A stretch of 64,000 bases of DNA from Closterium sp. Naga37s-1. Its lineage: Eukaryota > Streptophyta > Zygnematophyceae > Desmidiales > Closteriaceae. The notes beneath the pieces are model-generated. The model saw nothing but the letters and a program-made list of their open reading frames with translations, did not search any database and was not told where the DNA came from. Position numbers and translations under genes: made by a program. The DNA is taken from NCBI GenBank assembly GCA_947471745.1, contig CANJKZ010000262.1:1483501-1547500 (forward strand), in the 5' to 3' direction. The number at the start of each line of letters is the position of its first letter. The first letter of the stretch is position 1. Below, piece after piece: positions 31,259 to 43,349 of the stretch.

Positions 31259-34200
31259 TCACCTCCCCACCTGCTCACGGCTCTCCGCCATCCCCCACGC
31301 TCTCATCACTTGACCCACCATCTTGTCCACCTCCGTCCTCTCCTCCTTCCCCATCGCTTCCACCACTTCCCCCAGTGCTGCGCGCACTTCAGGGGTCGGG
31401 GGGACGCAGGCGAGGGGAGGGAGCCAGAGGCGAAGGAAGAGGAGGCGCGTGGGGGAGGAGGGGGGGAGGGAGGGGAGGAGGCGCAGGGCGGGGAGCAGCA
31501 CTGGGGGGATGAAGGCGGCCAGGGGCGGCGGGAAGGGACTGGTGGATGCGGGGGAGGCGAGATAGGGGGAGCAGGCGGGGGAGGGGTGGGGGGACGGGAG
31601 GGCAGGGGAGTGCGAGGGTGAGGGCGAGAGGGGGATGGGGCGGGAGGCGGAGAGGAGGGCGGGGAGGTGTGCGTCACAAGCAAGCCATGCAGTCACGTGG
31701 TCTTGCAGGCCCATGCCCCCCATGGCGCCCACCATGCGCCCCACCTGCTGCACCGCCCCCTCATACTCCGCCTCCGCCCTCTCCCGCTCCCCACCTCCGC
31801 CCTCCCCCGTGCCACACTCTGGCGGACTGCCCGTGCTTGGGGGTGAGGCGCGCCCCTCGGCGGCGTGGGCATGCAGGAGGGCAGCGGCGGCGGTCTTGAC
31901 GTGGCTGACGAGGCTGTGGAATCGCGCCACCACCAGGCGCCGCGTCATCTCCTCACGCACTTCCTGCCCCTCCTCCTCAGTCCCTTCCCCACTTCCTGCC
32001 CCATCTTCCGCCTCTTCACCCTTTTCCCCCTCCTGCGCCACCTCCTTCCCCCCTGCTGCCCCCTCCTCCGCCTCCTCCCTACCTGCTGCCCCCTCCGCCT
32101 CTTCCCCCTCTAGCCCCTCCGCCGTTGCCACTCGCTCTCCCTCCCCCGGGCTGCAGCCCTCATCTGCCGCCTCCTCTCGTGCGCGCTCTTCCTCCGCCTC
32201 CACGCCGTGCTGCTCCACCTTGATCTCTGCAATGCACCCCTCCTTCCCCTCCGCTGCACGCGGATCTCCCCCCTCGCCCTCCCCCTCATCTGCAGCCCTC
32301 CTCTCCCGCCTCCCCCCCGTCGTCCGCCCGCCAGTACCTCCGCCCCTGGCGCCCCTCTCGGCCCCCGCCTTGCTGTTTCTCTTCCCAGGCTCCGCTGCCC
32401 CCCCTGCGCCCGCCTTCGCAGTCGCGCTGCCCCACAATTCCCGCCTTCCGCTCGCCTTCGCCCACGCGCCTCCGCCTCCTGCCTTCGCTGCACCGCCGCC
32501 GCCGCTGCTGTTGCCCGCTCGGCTGCCAGCAGCGACAGGCGCCTTGGCAGCCCGTGCCGGCGCAGCAGCGACGGCGGCAGCAGCAGGGGCTGTGGAGACC
32601 CGGACAGGGCTGGCAGAGGAAGGCAGGGCGGCACACGCGGGCGAGGCGTCAGTGGCTGTGGACGCGTCAACCGCCGTGCTGCTGCTCACTCCCGTCCCTT
32701 CGTCTACTTCCTTCGTCGTCTCTGCTGCCTCTGCGTCCTCCTTTGCCGTTGATTCTTTTGTTGCCTCTACTCCAACCGCCTCTACAGTTTCCGCCTCTGC
32801 TGTTTCCGTCGCTACTGTTTCCGCCGCTACTGTTTCCGCCTCTGCTGCTTCCGCCGCTGCTGCCTCCGCCGCTGCTGCTTCCGCCTCGGCTGCTTCCGCC
32901 TCGGCTGCTTCCGCCTCGGCTGTTTCCGCCTCGGCTGTTTCCGCCTGTGTTGCTTCCGCTTCTGTTCCCTCCCCACCTGTGCCCGCATCCCTCCGTGCTT
33001 CCGCCTCAGCCCGCCCCGCCCGTTCCATCTCCCTCCCCTCGCTGCAGCCCCGCACATCCTGCTCGTTCCGCTCCGCTTCTTGCTTTTCCGCACTGCCCTC
33101 TGGTTCTGCCATCTCCCCCCTACCAACGTCCCCAGCTCCCTCCGCTGACTTGTCTCCGCCAGGCGCAACTGTGTCCTCCGCCCCTCTCTCTTGCCTACCC
33201 CCTGGTTCCCCGGCCGCCGGCCTTACAGCACCCACACTCCGCTGCTCGTCTTCTATTCCCGCGCCCTCATTCCTCCCGACCTCGTCTGTCGCTTCCTTCA
33301 CTCGCTCTCCTCTGCCTGGCTGCGCGGCCTCTGCGGGTAGCAGCGCATCGGGGGTCATTGGCGCGACGGGCGCGCCTGCCTCGCGCGCCAGCTGCAGCAA
33401 GTAGGGCGTGCAGGAGGGGGTTCTTCGGGGAGTCGCGCCTCCCGCCTGCTCGCCCGACTTTCCGCCGGCAGCAGCGGCGGCACTGGCGGCGAACAACGCG
33501 GAGCCGCCAGACGAGCGGAGGTCGGTGGAGCGCGGAAAGGCGGGTAGGCGCGAAGGCAGGCAGGCGCGGTGCCCGGGGCAGGCGTGCACGCAGGCATGGT
33601 TGCGCGGCGGGGAGGCGGGGAGCGCGAGGGGGAAGGGGAAGGGGATGGTGGTGAGGCCGGGCGTGGCGTCGACGACGACGAGCGTGAGAAGACACGCGAA
33701 CAGCAGCAGCACGTACTGCGCCGCCAGGAACCACAGCGGCTCCACGCCTGCCAGAGAAAGGCATGCGGATGTGTAGGGGCAACGGGGATAGGAGTCAAAG
33801 GGCGCACATGGAAGGTGCAGCAAATGCAGTGGATGGGGCAGGCGGGAAGACAAGCGGGGTGCGGGCGGTACCAGGGAAGAGCGGCTGGCGGACGGACTCG
33901 GTGAAGAAGCCGAGCGACGTGAACGCGACGGCGGAGATGGCGGCGTGCCCGACCACGTGCGCATCGCACATCAGCACGAAGTCCGCCGTCGCCGTGCGCA
34001 GCACCCTAGCGCCGCCGTACCTGGCGGGGCAAGAGGCCGTGGGGACATGGGGGCAAGGCTGATGAGGGCATGGGCGGCACTGCTCCGCGGGAGCGATGCG
34101 GGGGCTAGCAACCACGAGTTTCCGCGTGCCTTGTGCGGCTACCCGGGGGATTCATGCATGACAAGTGCTCCGCGGAGCTGCCTCGGGCCAGCCCGAAGGC

Positions 34201-34933
34201 ACTGGGGAAGCAAGGCAGTGAGGAAGCAAACGCGCATGACTCACCGCGGCGAGTTGGGCGGGAGGCGCTTGAGGAAAGCGAGGAGCGTGGAGGCGAGGAG
34301 GCACCAGATGAGCGCCACCGTGATCGCCGTCTTGCGACTCGCCGCGTCCCCCGCGCACGACGCCAACACCTGCGCGTACCCCGCACGGGCAGACGCACGA
34401 GGCGACAGCGAGGGATGGAGGGAGAGGAGTGGCGGCAGGAGAAAGTGATGAGATGGACAGGGCAGCGAAGGAGGAAGTAAGCGACGGGCAAGAAAACGAA
34501 GAAAGGAAAGAGCGAGAGGTGGGAGGAACGGGAGCAGGGAGGGCGCGGAGCGGGACGCACGAAGGCGAAGTTGAGGACGAGCAGCGAGCCGAAGGGGAAG
34601 TACTTGGAGAGGCGCGCCGGGAAAAAACACTGCGTGCCGTCCGTCACACCCGCGGCCCTCGCTGCGCCCCGCCCCCGCTGTCGCTGCGCATGCGCCGGGC
34701 CTGCCATGCCGAGGAGGGAATGAGATGAATGGCGAGGCGGGGATGGAGGGGGTTGAGTCAGCCCAAGCGGTTAACCGCGGATTGTGAGACGCGTGCGCGC
34801 GGAGCACGAGAGGGCACCTACCTGCCCATACGAGGCCGCTCTTGCGATTCTCGCGTGGGCTCGTTCCGTCCTCCACTTGTATCCACGCCTCGCCCGCTGC
34901 CTCGCCCGACGGCTCTAAGTCCGCCCCCGACAT
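31259..34933 (-). CDS. DUF679 (DMP-like) four-span membrane protein with ~830-residue low-complexity tail
   Basis: Exons, minus strand: 34822-34933, 34561-34661, 34245-34369, 33872-34020 and 31259-33747, 991 residues in phase. The N-terminal ~210 residues fit the plant DUF679 membrane family: LSKYFPFGSLLVLNFAF, then a second span (ITVALIWCLLASTLLAFL), a third containing DFVLMCDAHVVGHAAIS, and a fourth (LWFLAAQYVLLLFACLLTLVVV). Land-plant DMPs act in gamete fusion and endomembrane remodelling and end soon after span 4. Here a long Ala/Glu repeat tail follows, then a helical C-terminal part (LVVARFHSLVSHVKTAAAAL ... VGQVMRAWGM) that I do not recognise. An in-frame ATG at 35074 would add 47 residues. 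The DUF679 call rests on pattern recognition of spacing and motifs, not a profile search. Confidence 0.68.
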
Positions 34934-36014
34934 GATCACCCGCGCTTCCTCTCTGCTAGTCGCACTGCTAGTCGCTCTGCTGGTCGCTCTGCTAATCGCA
35001 CTCTGTTCGCCGCTAATGACGTTCCTGTGTCTACCAATTTGCCTTCGCATTCGCGTTACGAAATGCTCGCTCACACCTGGTTGCCTTGCTCGGCCGCCTT
35101 ACGCAAATCACCCGCTCAGCTTTGGCAATCCTACCTGCTCCCTTCTCCCCACCTCTTCCTCCCCCTCAGAGCCTATTCTCGGTCATCGTCAAGCAGATTC
35201 GATTGGGGAAGACGCGGCTCGGCTCCGTGCATTCAGAATCAACGAACGTGAGTGATGTGAATTCGCCAAGGATGCCAGATTCGGACAAGGCAGGGACGTG
35301 CGAGATGAGTTTCGTCCACATGTAGTGTAGTGACTCGTGATACACTGGGCTGGTTTTTGCTATGCATATAATAATAATGGTGACACTGGTTTACTTTTCA
35401 AATAACCTCGTTATTGTACTTATCGACCCCAAACAGAAAACGCGACTGCTCGTCATGAGCACTTTTGACTCGTCTGCGCGATTCGATACGTTTCGCTCAA
35501 CCAGCTGCGACAAACCAAATCTTTGCCATCCCAGCACCATCGCGGGGGATCAGGCAGACAACTGCACATCACCACTTTCGCTTGCGCCGTTTCCGACTTT
35601 CACCCGCGCGCTGCCGATTGGGTTGGGTGGGGGGGGGGGTCTCTGCTGTATTCCCCCCCCCACCAGACACCAGGGGGAGCAAAAAACAGGTCGGTGTTGC
35701 CCTGCTCGCTTCACATCATTACCGCTTTTTTTCGTGGAAGTTGTAAGCGTCGCATGGAGTCGCACACTCGGCTACGAAGTACGGAGATTAGACATTGGAG
35801 CACACTTACCGATGCCATGCGAGCACCGTGTGCGATGAACGAGGCCCACTCACGCAACGATGCGTGCCGGTAGGTGTGCTCCCGTGCTATCGCCCCTCGT
35901 TCCTCTTTTTCCACGTGTCGCCACGCCGCCATCGCCTCGCACTCTGCCCGCGCCCACGCCTCCCTCTTCGCCCGTCCTGTGCCCGCCTTCGCGCCGCACC
36001 TCCCGCTCGCCACT
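34934..36014. other. Divergent intergenic region between DMP-like and PSI1-like genes
   Basis: This should hold promoters for both genes. It includes an AT-rich stretch near 35340-35420 and a G11/C10 pair of homopolymer tracts at 35628-35662 that could pair. No further feature is supported. Confidence 0.5.
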
Positions 36015-36667
36015 ATGGGCTGCGCTAGTTCCGCGCCCACCGCGAACGCGGCAGCGGGGGAGGTTGGGAATGGCAGCGAGGGCCAGGCGGAGGAGTGGAC
36101 GCTGTGCGGATGTGGGGGAAATCGGCGCGCTAAGGAGGGGAAGGTGCGGACGCAGGCGGGCGGGGAGAAGAGGCGGAGAACCAGGGAAAACGAGGCGCAG
36201 AAAGGGGAGGCATTGAGGGACGGGCGCGCGGTTAAGAACGAGCGGAACGCGGAAGTGATGCGCGGTGGGGACCGAGGCGAGGAGAGGGACGAGGGGAAAG
36301 AAGCGCACGAGGGGAGAGTGGGAGGCAAGGTGCGCGCAGAGGGCGGGCAGAATGGCGCGGAGCTTTGCGATGGCACGGGGATGGACGGCGGAGCAGGGGG
36401 CGGCACGCTCAAGGTGCGCAGCACTGAGGGGGCTGCGGGCAGGGGGAGGGTGCAGGCAGGGCGCGCTCTGGCCTGGCAACGAGGGAGGCGCGGCGAGGTG
36501 GGGGGGAGGGATGCGCGCGGTAGATGGGCGGAGCACGGGGGATTTAGGGATGCGCGGGATGACTGCGGGCGCACTGGATGATGGTGGGGTGTAAGGGGTG
36601 GGCAGCGGAATGGTGGATGCGAGGGCGCACGTGGGCGTGCATGTGCACGAGTCCCTTGACATGCGTA

Positions 36668-36741
<74 letters not shown>

Positions 36742-39700
36742 CTTTTATCCGTGATTGCAGCAAGCAGAGCAAGCAGCAGCAGGAGGCACCCAGCCCGGGG
36801 AGGCAGCGACAGCAGCAGTACAGGGCGCTTCACCAACCACACGGTGCGCCTTCACATGCCACCTCCCCTTCCTCTCTCTGCCTCCCCTGTGCCTGCTACC
36901 TTTCACATGCCGCATCATCGCCATAACACGCCACTCCCCTTTATTCACAGCCCCCACCGCCCATCTCCCACGGCCCTCCATTGCAGGAGCGCGCTGCCCC
37001 CACGGCCCGCCCAGCTCGCCCAATCCGCGACCAGCATGCAATCCCCCGCCAGGTGCCATACTCCCTTGCCACCACGTGCCATTCCACTTCGCTGCTCCGC
37101 TTCCTGCCCATGGCATCTCCTCAATCCCCCCCACGTCATGCTCACTTTCGTGGAGCCCGTGTGTGTGTGTGCGTGGTATGGCATGTGTGCGGCACACGCA
37201 GCAGGGTGGGCGTGCTGGCGTTCGAGGTGGCAGCAGCGGTGGTGAGGGCGGGGGTGGTACGGCAGTCAGTGGAGGGCGAGGACGTGGACGAGCTGCGCAC
37301 GGAGGTGCTGGCCTCCGATGGCATCGCCTTCCTCCTCTCCTCTGACTTCAACCACGTCTGGCAGATTGCCGCCCGGGATAAGTGGTCAGTCTCGCACATT
37401 CCTGCTTGCGCTGTCTGCTCTTTGCCGCTTTCCTCGCTGTTTGCATCAATCTCTCGTGCCCAAATCTGCAGCTCATTTGAAATCGTTCCTTTCTGTGCAC
37501 CCCTACCTTTCCTCTTTCCCCTCCCCCCTCCTACCCACCCACGCCCCTCCCCCCATGGCTGCGGCGTGCAGGGAGGAGGTGGGGCGGCTGGCAGCGAGTG
37601 TGGCGCGTCTCGGCTCGCAGTGCACCGACACCGCTCTGCACTCCCTCGCCCTCCGCTTCTCCAGGTCCGCCTGCCACCCGGGTGGCACGCAACACTGTAG
37701 CAGGTGCACTGGGGGGCGGGTGGCAGGGGATGCGCAGAGAGCAGTGGTGGTGGGAGGTGGCAGGGCGGCCACAGTACAGCAGCGAGCACATCATCATGGC
37801 TGTTACCCCCATTCACAGTCAACCCCGTGCCCCCCCCTGTGCTGTACCTACCCGCCTTGCTCCCCAACGCGGGACCCAATGCCTGCAAGCCATGGATGCT
37901 TCTTACACCGCCTTCCACCCCCCCTGCCTATCCCTCGCCCCGAGCCTTGTCCCCCTCTCGCATCCCAGCCTGGCTGCAGCAGTGAGGGAGCGGCAGGGAG
38001 GTGGGGGGGAGGAGCAGGGGGGGGCGGAGGAGAGGGAGGAGAGGGAGGAGGGGGAGGCGGTGGACGAGCTGCTGCTGCAGCTGGAGGAGGACGCTCAGAT
38101 CACCATGGTGAGCCGCTGACGTCACTGGGGTGAGACGCTGACGTGGGCATTGTGAATGCGATGTGCTTTTGTGCATGTTGGTGCATGATGATGCCTTCAC
38201 TGCCATGTGTTGACATGACATGCCACCACCCATTCCATTCCCACGGGTCAGCCCACCTCATACCCGCTTGCTGACCTCCCATGCCCATGCCCCTCCTCTC
38301 CCCTGCCCCTCCTCTCCCATGCCCCTCCTCTCCCATGCCCCTCCTCTCCCATGCCCCTCCTCTCCCCTGCCCCACCCTCTCCCCCGCCCCACCCTCTCCC
38401 CTGTCTTGCCGCCATGCATGAGTGCAGGAGCTGAGGCGCGAGGTGCTGCTGCTGGAGGCCATGCGCCGCGACATGGATGGCGCATGCGACACTGGTGCCG
38501 ATGCTGGTGATCATGGGGGTCATGGTGGTGGTGGTGCAGATTCCAGTGCATGTGTTGAGACTGTGCATTTGAAGAGACCTGCATGTGGGGAGGCATGCCA
38601 GTAAAGCGGCATGCATGTGTTGTGTTGTGGCTCTCACATCACATGTGGTGCCGTGTGGTGCGGCGGTGTGTGCAGGGGAGAGGGCAGCGGAGCTGAGGGC
38701 ACAGAAGGAGCGGGTGCGCGCCATGCAGGAGAGCTCGTTCTGGGACCGCCCACTCAATGAGGTGATGCGCTGCCATGCATGGCGTGGCATGGGATGGGGT
38801 GGTACAGCCATGTGGTGTCATGTGTTATGATGTGGGGATCGGCGCATGAGTAATATGAAAGGGATGATGCTCCTATTCGCAACACTGCACCACCAGAACC
38901 GTCTGACTGATCCTCTCCACCCAACCCGCCGCCTTGCCCCCATGCAGTTGGTGCGCCAGCTGGTGCGTGTTGTGGACCACCTCATTCGCCTCGTCTCCTC
39001 CACCTTCGGGCCACTGCGTGAGTGCATTGTGCATTGCTCTCCTCCCTACCTCACTGCGTCCAACACCACACCCTTCCTCTCTCCATTCTCACACCCTTCC
39101 TTTCTCCATTCTCACACCCTTCCTTTCTCCATTCTCACACCCTTCCATCCATCCCATCCCCCCACTCTCCCCCGCAACTCTCCCCCCACACTCTCCTTCA
39201 CATCTCGCCCCTCTCATCCCCCACATGCCCCCTACGCCCCGCCAGCACCCGACGTCCCTCTGCTGCCCGTGCGAGGGAAGGGTGCACATGCGAAAGGGGG
39301 GAGGGACGGGCAGGCGGAGGGGGGGAGGAAGCTCGGGGAGTCGGGCATGGCACTGGCGTATGCGCGGCTCATCATTGCTATCGACCTCCTGGTGAGGCAC
39401 TGAGGCGCCCGCCGCCTGCTGGATGCCATGAGATGATATGGCATGCCATCCACCTGCTGCTGAGACGGCAGCTGCGCTAGGGATGTGAGCACGACTGGAG
39501 ATAAGAGGAGTGACTGTGGCGGGTCGTTTGTCTGCTTCATCACTGCACTCGCACTGCCTCCCACGTGTCTTCTCTGATCCCTCTCCCATGGTACCCACTC
39601 CTTTCCTCTGCACGTCTGCACCTCTCCCCTTGATCCCTCCCTGCTCTCCCCCACCCCTTCCCCCTTTTGGCGGGAGCAGGTGGGAATGCAGGGGGCGGAG

Positions 39701-42621
39701 AGCCGGAGGGACTACCTGTACTCGCTGCTGCCACACTCGCTGCGCTGCAAGCTCAAGGGGGCGCTGCTGCAGTCACAACACATCTGCATGGTGGGCAGTC
39801 GATAAATTTTCATGTCTAATGTTGTCTCTTCTTTTTCTCGTGCATAGTGTGGTTGTGGCATGCCATGCCATGCTGAGCCATCCCATGCCTGCCATGCCAG
39901 CCCTCCACGTGAAACCTGAATGCAGGTCATGCTGCACTCTAAGAGGGCATCCCGTGGGCGTTGAGTCGTCTCTTTGTATTCATGCCATGGCACACGATTG
40001 CATCTGGGCTGCGTTGTTGTGGCATGATGTGGTGGGCTGGCATGACATGGATGGCATGTGGGTGGCATTGATGGTATGCGGGTGTGGTGTGCACGCCATG
40101 GGTGGCATGGCATGGGTTGCAGGAGAGCACGGAGAGCATAGAGGAGAAGCTGGAGGGCGTGTTGGACTGGCTGGTCACCATGGCAGACAACACCATCAGG
40201 TGAATTCAACACCATCAGGTGATTCCAACACCATCAGGTGATTCCAACACCATCAGGTGCCCACAACACCATCAGGTGATCCAGCAACGTCACCCGCATC
40301 ACTCATTCTCACTCCCATGCCGTTCGCCACTTCCCAACTTGCCCCTCTCTGCCCCCCTCCTCCCCCCCTCCAAGCAGGTACGCCAGTGACGTGCGGGTGC
40401 GGGGAGGCAGTGCGCTGAGTCGCCTACAGACGCTACAGCACGTGGAGGAGGCGCGCATGGAGCGCCTCGTGCTGCTGCTGCTCATCGGCCTGCAGCACCT
40501 CGCCAGCCGCCAACAGCCCCCCCCTCCCCCCGCCCCCACACACACACCTGCACCTGCCCCCTCCACCGCCCCACCACACGGGGTGGGCGAGGGGGGGAGC
40601 GGCAGCAGTGGGGCCGGGCCCAGTGGCAAGTATGCCATGACAGGCGCTGGGGGAGGCACATGGGGCGCTGGCAGGGGTACGGGCAGGGCGGGTGGTGGTG
40701 CAGCAGAGAGGAGGGGTAGGGATGCAGGGGAAGAGGGGAGAGAGACGAGAGAAGGGGAGGGGCAGGAGGGTGAGGGGGGGAGCGGCAGTGGCAAGGGGGT
40801 GAGCAGGGAGGCAGCAGGCAGTGGGGGGGTTGCTTTACCCGCTACTCCTGGTGGTGGTGGTGGGGTTGGTGGCAGGGAGAGGGGGTGGGCGAGTCACACA
40901 CGGGTGTGGCACCCCATCCCATGCACCGCCATCAGAGCCCCCTGCCCGCCCCCTGCCGCCCACGTGGCAGCTGACTTGGCCAGTGACGTGGCAGCAATGG
41001 AGGGTCACTCGCCAAGCGTGCCTGCAGCAGGGCCAGGCGGCGAGGAGCGAGCCGTGGGGTCGGTTGCAGCACATGCAGCGGTGGGCCCGTGGGGGCAAGA
41101 GGCAGCCCGGGGCGATGCAAGCACAGCAGAGGCAGACAGCGGGGCAGTGGCAGCAGAGGCGGCGGGTGGAGCAGAGAGTGGAGCGGAGGGAGCATGCGAA
41201 GAGAGTGGTGAGGGCAGGGCGCCGAGCAGCGAGGGGCGCGTGGGCAGCCCCGGTGGCATGCAGGACGTGCCTGCCATCGACCTGCACGCCGCCGCGCTGT
41301 CCAGCCACCCGCAGTGGTCACCCGGGTCAGGCAGCGACCCCCCTTCCCCCGCCCCGCTGCCATGGTCGGGGCCGCTGAGCGAGCGCAGCAGCGTGGGGCG
41401 CGCGTCACAGGCCAGCAGCCCGGGTGGCGTGGCTTGGAGCGGTGGTGTGCGGCGCACGGGCAGTGCGGAGGGCAGCAGGGAGGGCGAGGGCGTGGAGGAG
41501 TGGAGCGTGATCCTGGGGCACTTGTCATCCGCCGCTCGCGGTGCCGTGGGGGGGTTGGGCGGGGTGGGGACAGGGGAGGGTGATGGGGGGATTTCTGTGG
41601 AGAATGCAGTGATGGTGGGGAGTGAGGGTGTGGAGAATGTGAGTGTGGGGAGTGTGAGTAGTGGGCGGCGGGAATGGAGGGTGCCACAGAGTGTGCCTGA
41701 GGAGGAGGAGGAAGGCGAAGAGGGAGAGGCCAGGGGTAAGGAGGATCAAGGGGAAAGGGAGGAGCAAGTGGGCAGTACAGTTCACAGCGGCGCAGGGGAA
41801 GTAGCTCCACCAGCAGCAGAGCCAGCAGTGTTGCCGCCATTGGTGGAATCGGACTCGTGTCCATCTGTCCCTCCTGTATCTCATCTGCCCACCGAGCCTT
41901 TCACCCCTGGGTCTCTCATGCCACCATCGCCCTCTGCTGCCATGCCACCGCGCTCCGCCCTGCTAGCCGGTGCAGCACCTGCAGCAGGCAGTGTGGACGA
42001 CGCCATGCCCGCCACTGTGCTTGCCACCGCCGTTCCCAGCAGCGTGGCAGCAGAAGGGGGCCCGGTGGCGAGGGTGCGGGCGAGGGCCCCGCGGGCGGGG
42101 TGGAAGAGCAAGAGCCAGCCGCTGGAGCGACTGGCGGCGCGCATGAAGCAGCGGCAGCAGCGGGCCGCAGGGCAGCTGCAGGAGAGCACAGGCGTGGCGG
42201 GCAGAGGGGGCAGCCCCCAGCTGCAGGGCGAAGGGGGAGGCAGGGGGCTGGCAGGGCGACAGTCAGTCTCGCGCACTCTGAGTCGCCTGCAGCAGCAGCA
42301 TGCCAACAGCCTTACCGCCTCCTCTGCTGGCGGCGCTGCCCTGGGCGCGGACTCCCCCCTCCACGCGCGCGTGCTGCGCCGCGCGCTCACTCCCAACCCC
42401 GGCGCTGCTGCTGACGGCAGCCACAGCGGCTGGAGAGGCGTGGGGGGAGGGGGCTGGGGGGCGCGTGGGAGGGGGACATGGGGGTGGGGGTGGAGGGGGA
42501 GGAGGAGGAGGCAGACATCGACCGCATCCTGGATGCGCGGCCTGACATGGACATCAGCGCTCTCAGCCCCATGCTCATGCGCTCCCCCTCCTTTGGCCGC
42601 CAGCAATACTGGATGGTGTGA
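36015..42621 (+). CDS. PSI1: PSI1-like protein (DUF3475 + DUF668), at least 12 exons
   Basis: This is related to plant PSK SIMULATOR 1, a growth regulator anchored at the membrane or nucleus. The start MGCASS fits N-myristoylation plus palmitoylation. Exons: 36015-36143 (end uncertain), 36761-36840, 37202-37384, 37572-37664, 37969-38107, 38428-38506, 38676-38761, 38948-39017, 39246-39391, 39680-39790, 40123-40199 and 40378-~42621. DUF3475 reads VGVLAFEVAAAVVRAG ... IAARDKW and ELRAQKERVRAMQ. DUF668 reads KLGESGMALAYARLIIAID, then YLYSLLPHSLRCKLKGALL, LEGVLDWLVTMADNT and LVLLLLIGLQHLASR. A ~700-residue Gly/Ser/Ala-rich tail follows. Near 42440-42471 the frame shifts: the best C-terminus (DIDRILDARPDMDISALSP ... 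YWMV) is in another frame. The uninterrupted frame stops at 42712. The acceptor at 37197-37204 is a NAGNAG pair. Confidence 0.85.
36671..36732. repeat. GT dinucleotide microsatellite
   Basis: About 31 uninterrupted GT copies lie in PSI1 intron 1. Confidence 0.98.
38278..38400. repeat. CCCATGCCCCTCCTCT tandem repeat
   Basis: Imperfect 16-bp pyrimidine-rich units lie in PSI1 intron 5 shortly before the acceptor. They could act as an extended polypyrimidine tract. Confidence 0.85.
40188..40290 (+). repeat. 19-bp array of PSI1 exon 11 end plus 5' splice site
   Basis: The last 12 exon bases CAACACCATCAG and following GTGATTC are repeated about five times at an exact 19-bp period (CAACACCATCAGGTGATTC, with small variants). 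The first copy is the true exon 11 end at 40199; each further copy again presents CAG|GTG. Confidence 0.95.
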
Positions 42622-43349
42622 GGTGCAGTGCGGTGCTCAGTGGCATGGTCCCGTCTGCTGCGTGCTGTTTTCGCCCACTCATTTATTAGTAGCCCCCATT
42701 GGCGTTGACTAAGCTGGGGGCATATCTAGGAGCAGGTTGCGCAGAGAACCATACACAGCTAGGGAGTGCCTTGCCTTCCATGCTGTCACCCCAGTTGATT
42801 TGACATCAAAAGTACCACAATTTCACCAGTGTAGTACAAACCCACTGTATTGAATGTTAGCTACTGCACATTACGTAAAGCATGCCGTACCCATGCTTTT
42901 ATGTTTCTTTCTGGCTGCACACAAGATGCGGTACAAGGCTTGGTATACCGTAACAGTACATGATTGCTGGGTTTGGATGGAAGCATGCATTGCCATCAAG
43001 AGTTGCGCAGGCAACTATTGCAGCTCAATTGTCTAATACCGTACCGTACTCAATATATTGCAATAAAGTAAGGTGCCCACATACTGCTTCAATTTCACCC
43101 CCCCTTGCTTCCAAACTCCTCAAAGCTCTCAACATCACTGGGGGGGTATGGGTCACAATAACCTTCTGATCAAAAGATCACTCAAAACTTCTGCAAGTGC
43201 ACAGCTCAGCGCTGTGCCAACATGGCTGATTGGGACTGCGAGAAGAGCCAGCCTCCACTGCCTCGTGACATGGCAGGGGCACAGGTGGAGCGAGAGGCTC
43301 GCCAGTCATCCAAGCACTGCATGACACGCCAGTGCAGCCCACTCTCGCT
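42622..43349. other. Convergent intergenic region
   Basis: This AT-rich DNA lies between the 3' ends of PSI1 (+) and the DnaJ gene (-), and should contain both 3' UTRs. It includes several GTACCGTA-type short repeats. No gene is supported. Confidence 0.55.

Noticed and set aside
31635..33654. Plus-strand Pro/Ser-rich long open frames opposite the DMP-like tail
   Set aside because: They are antisense shadows of the Ala/Glu-rich coding exon (high GC and few stops). No splice or domain evidence supports them.
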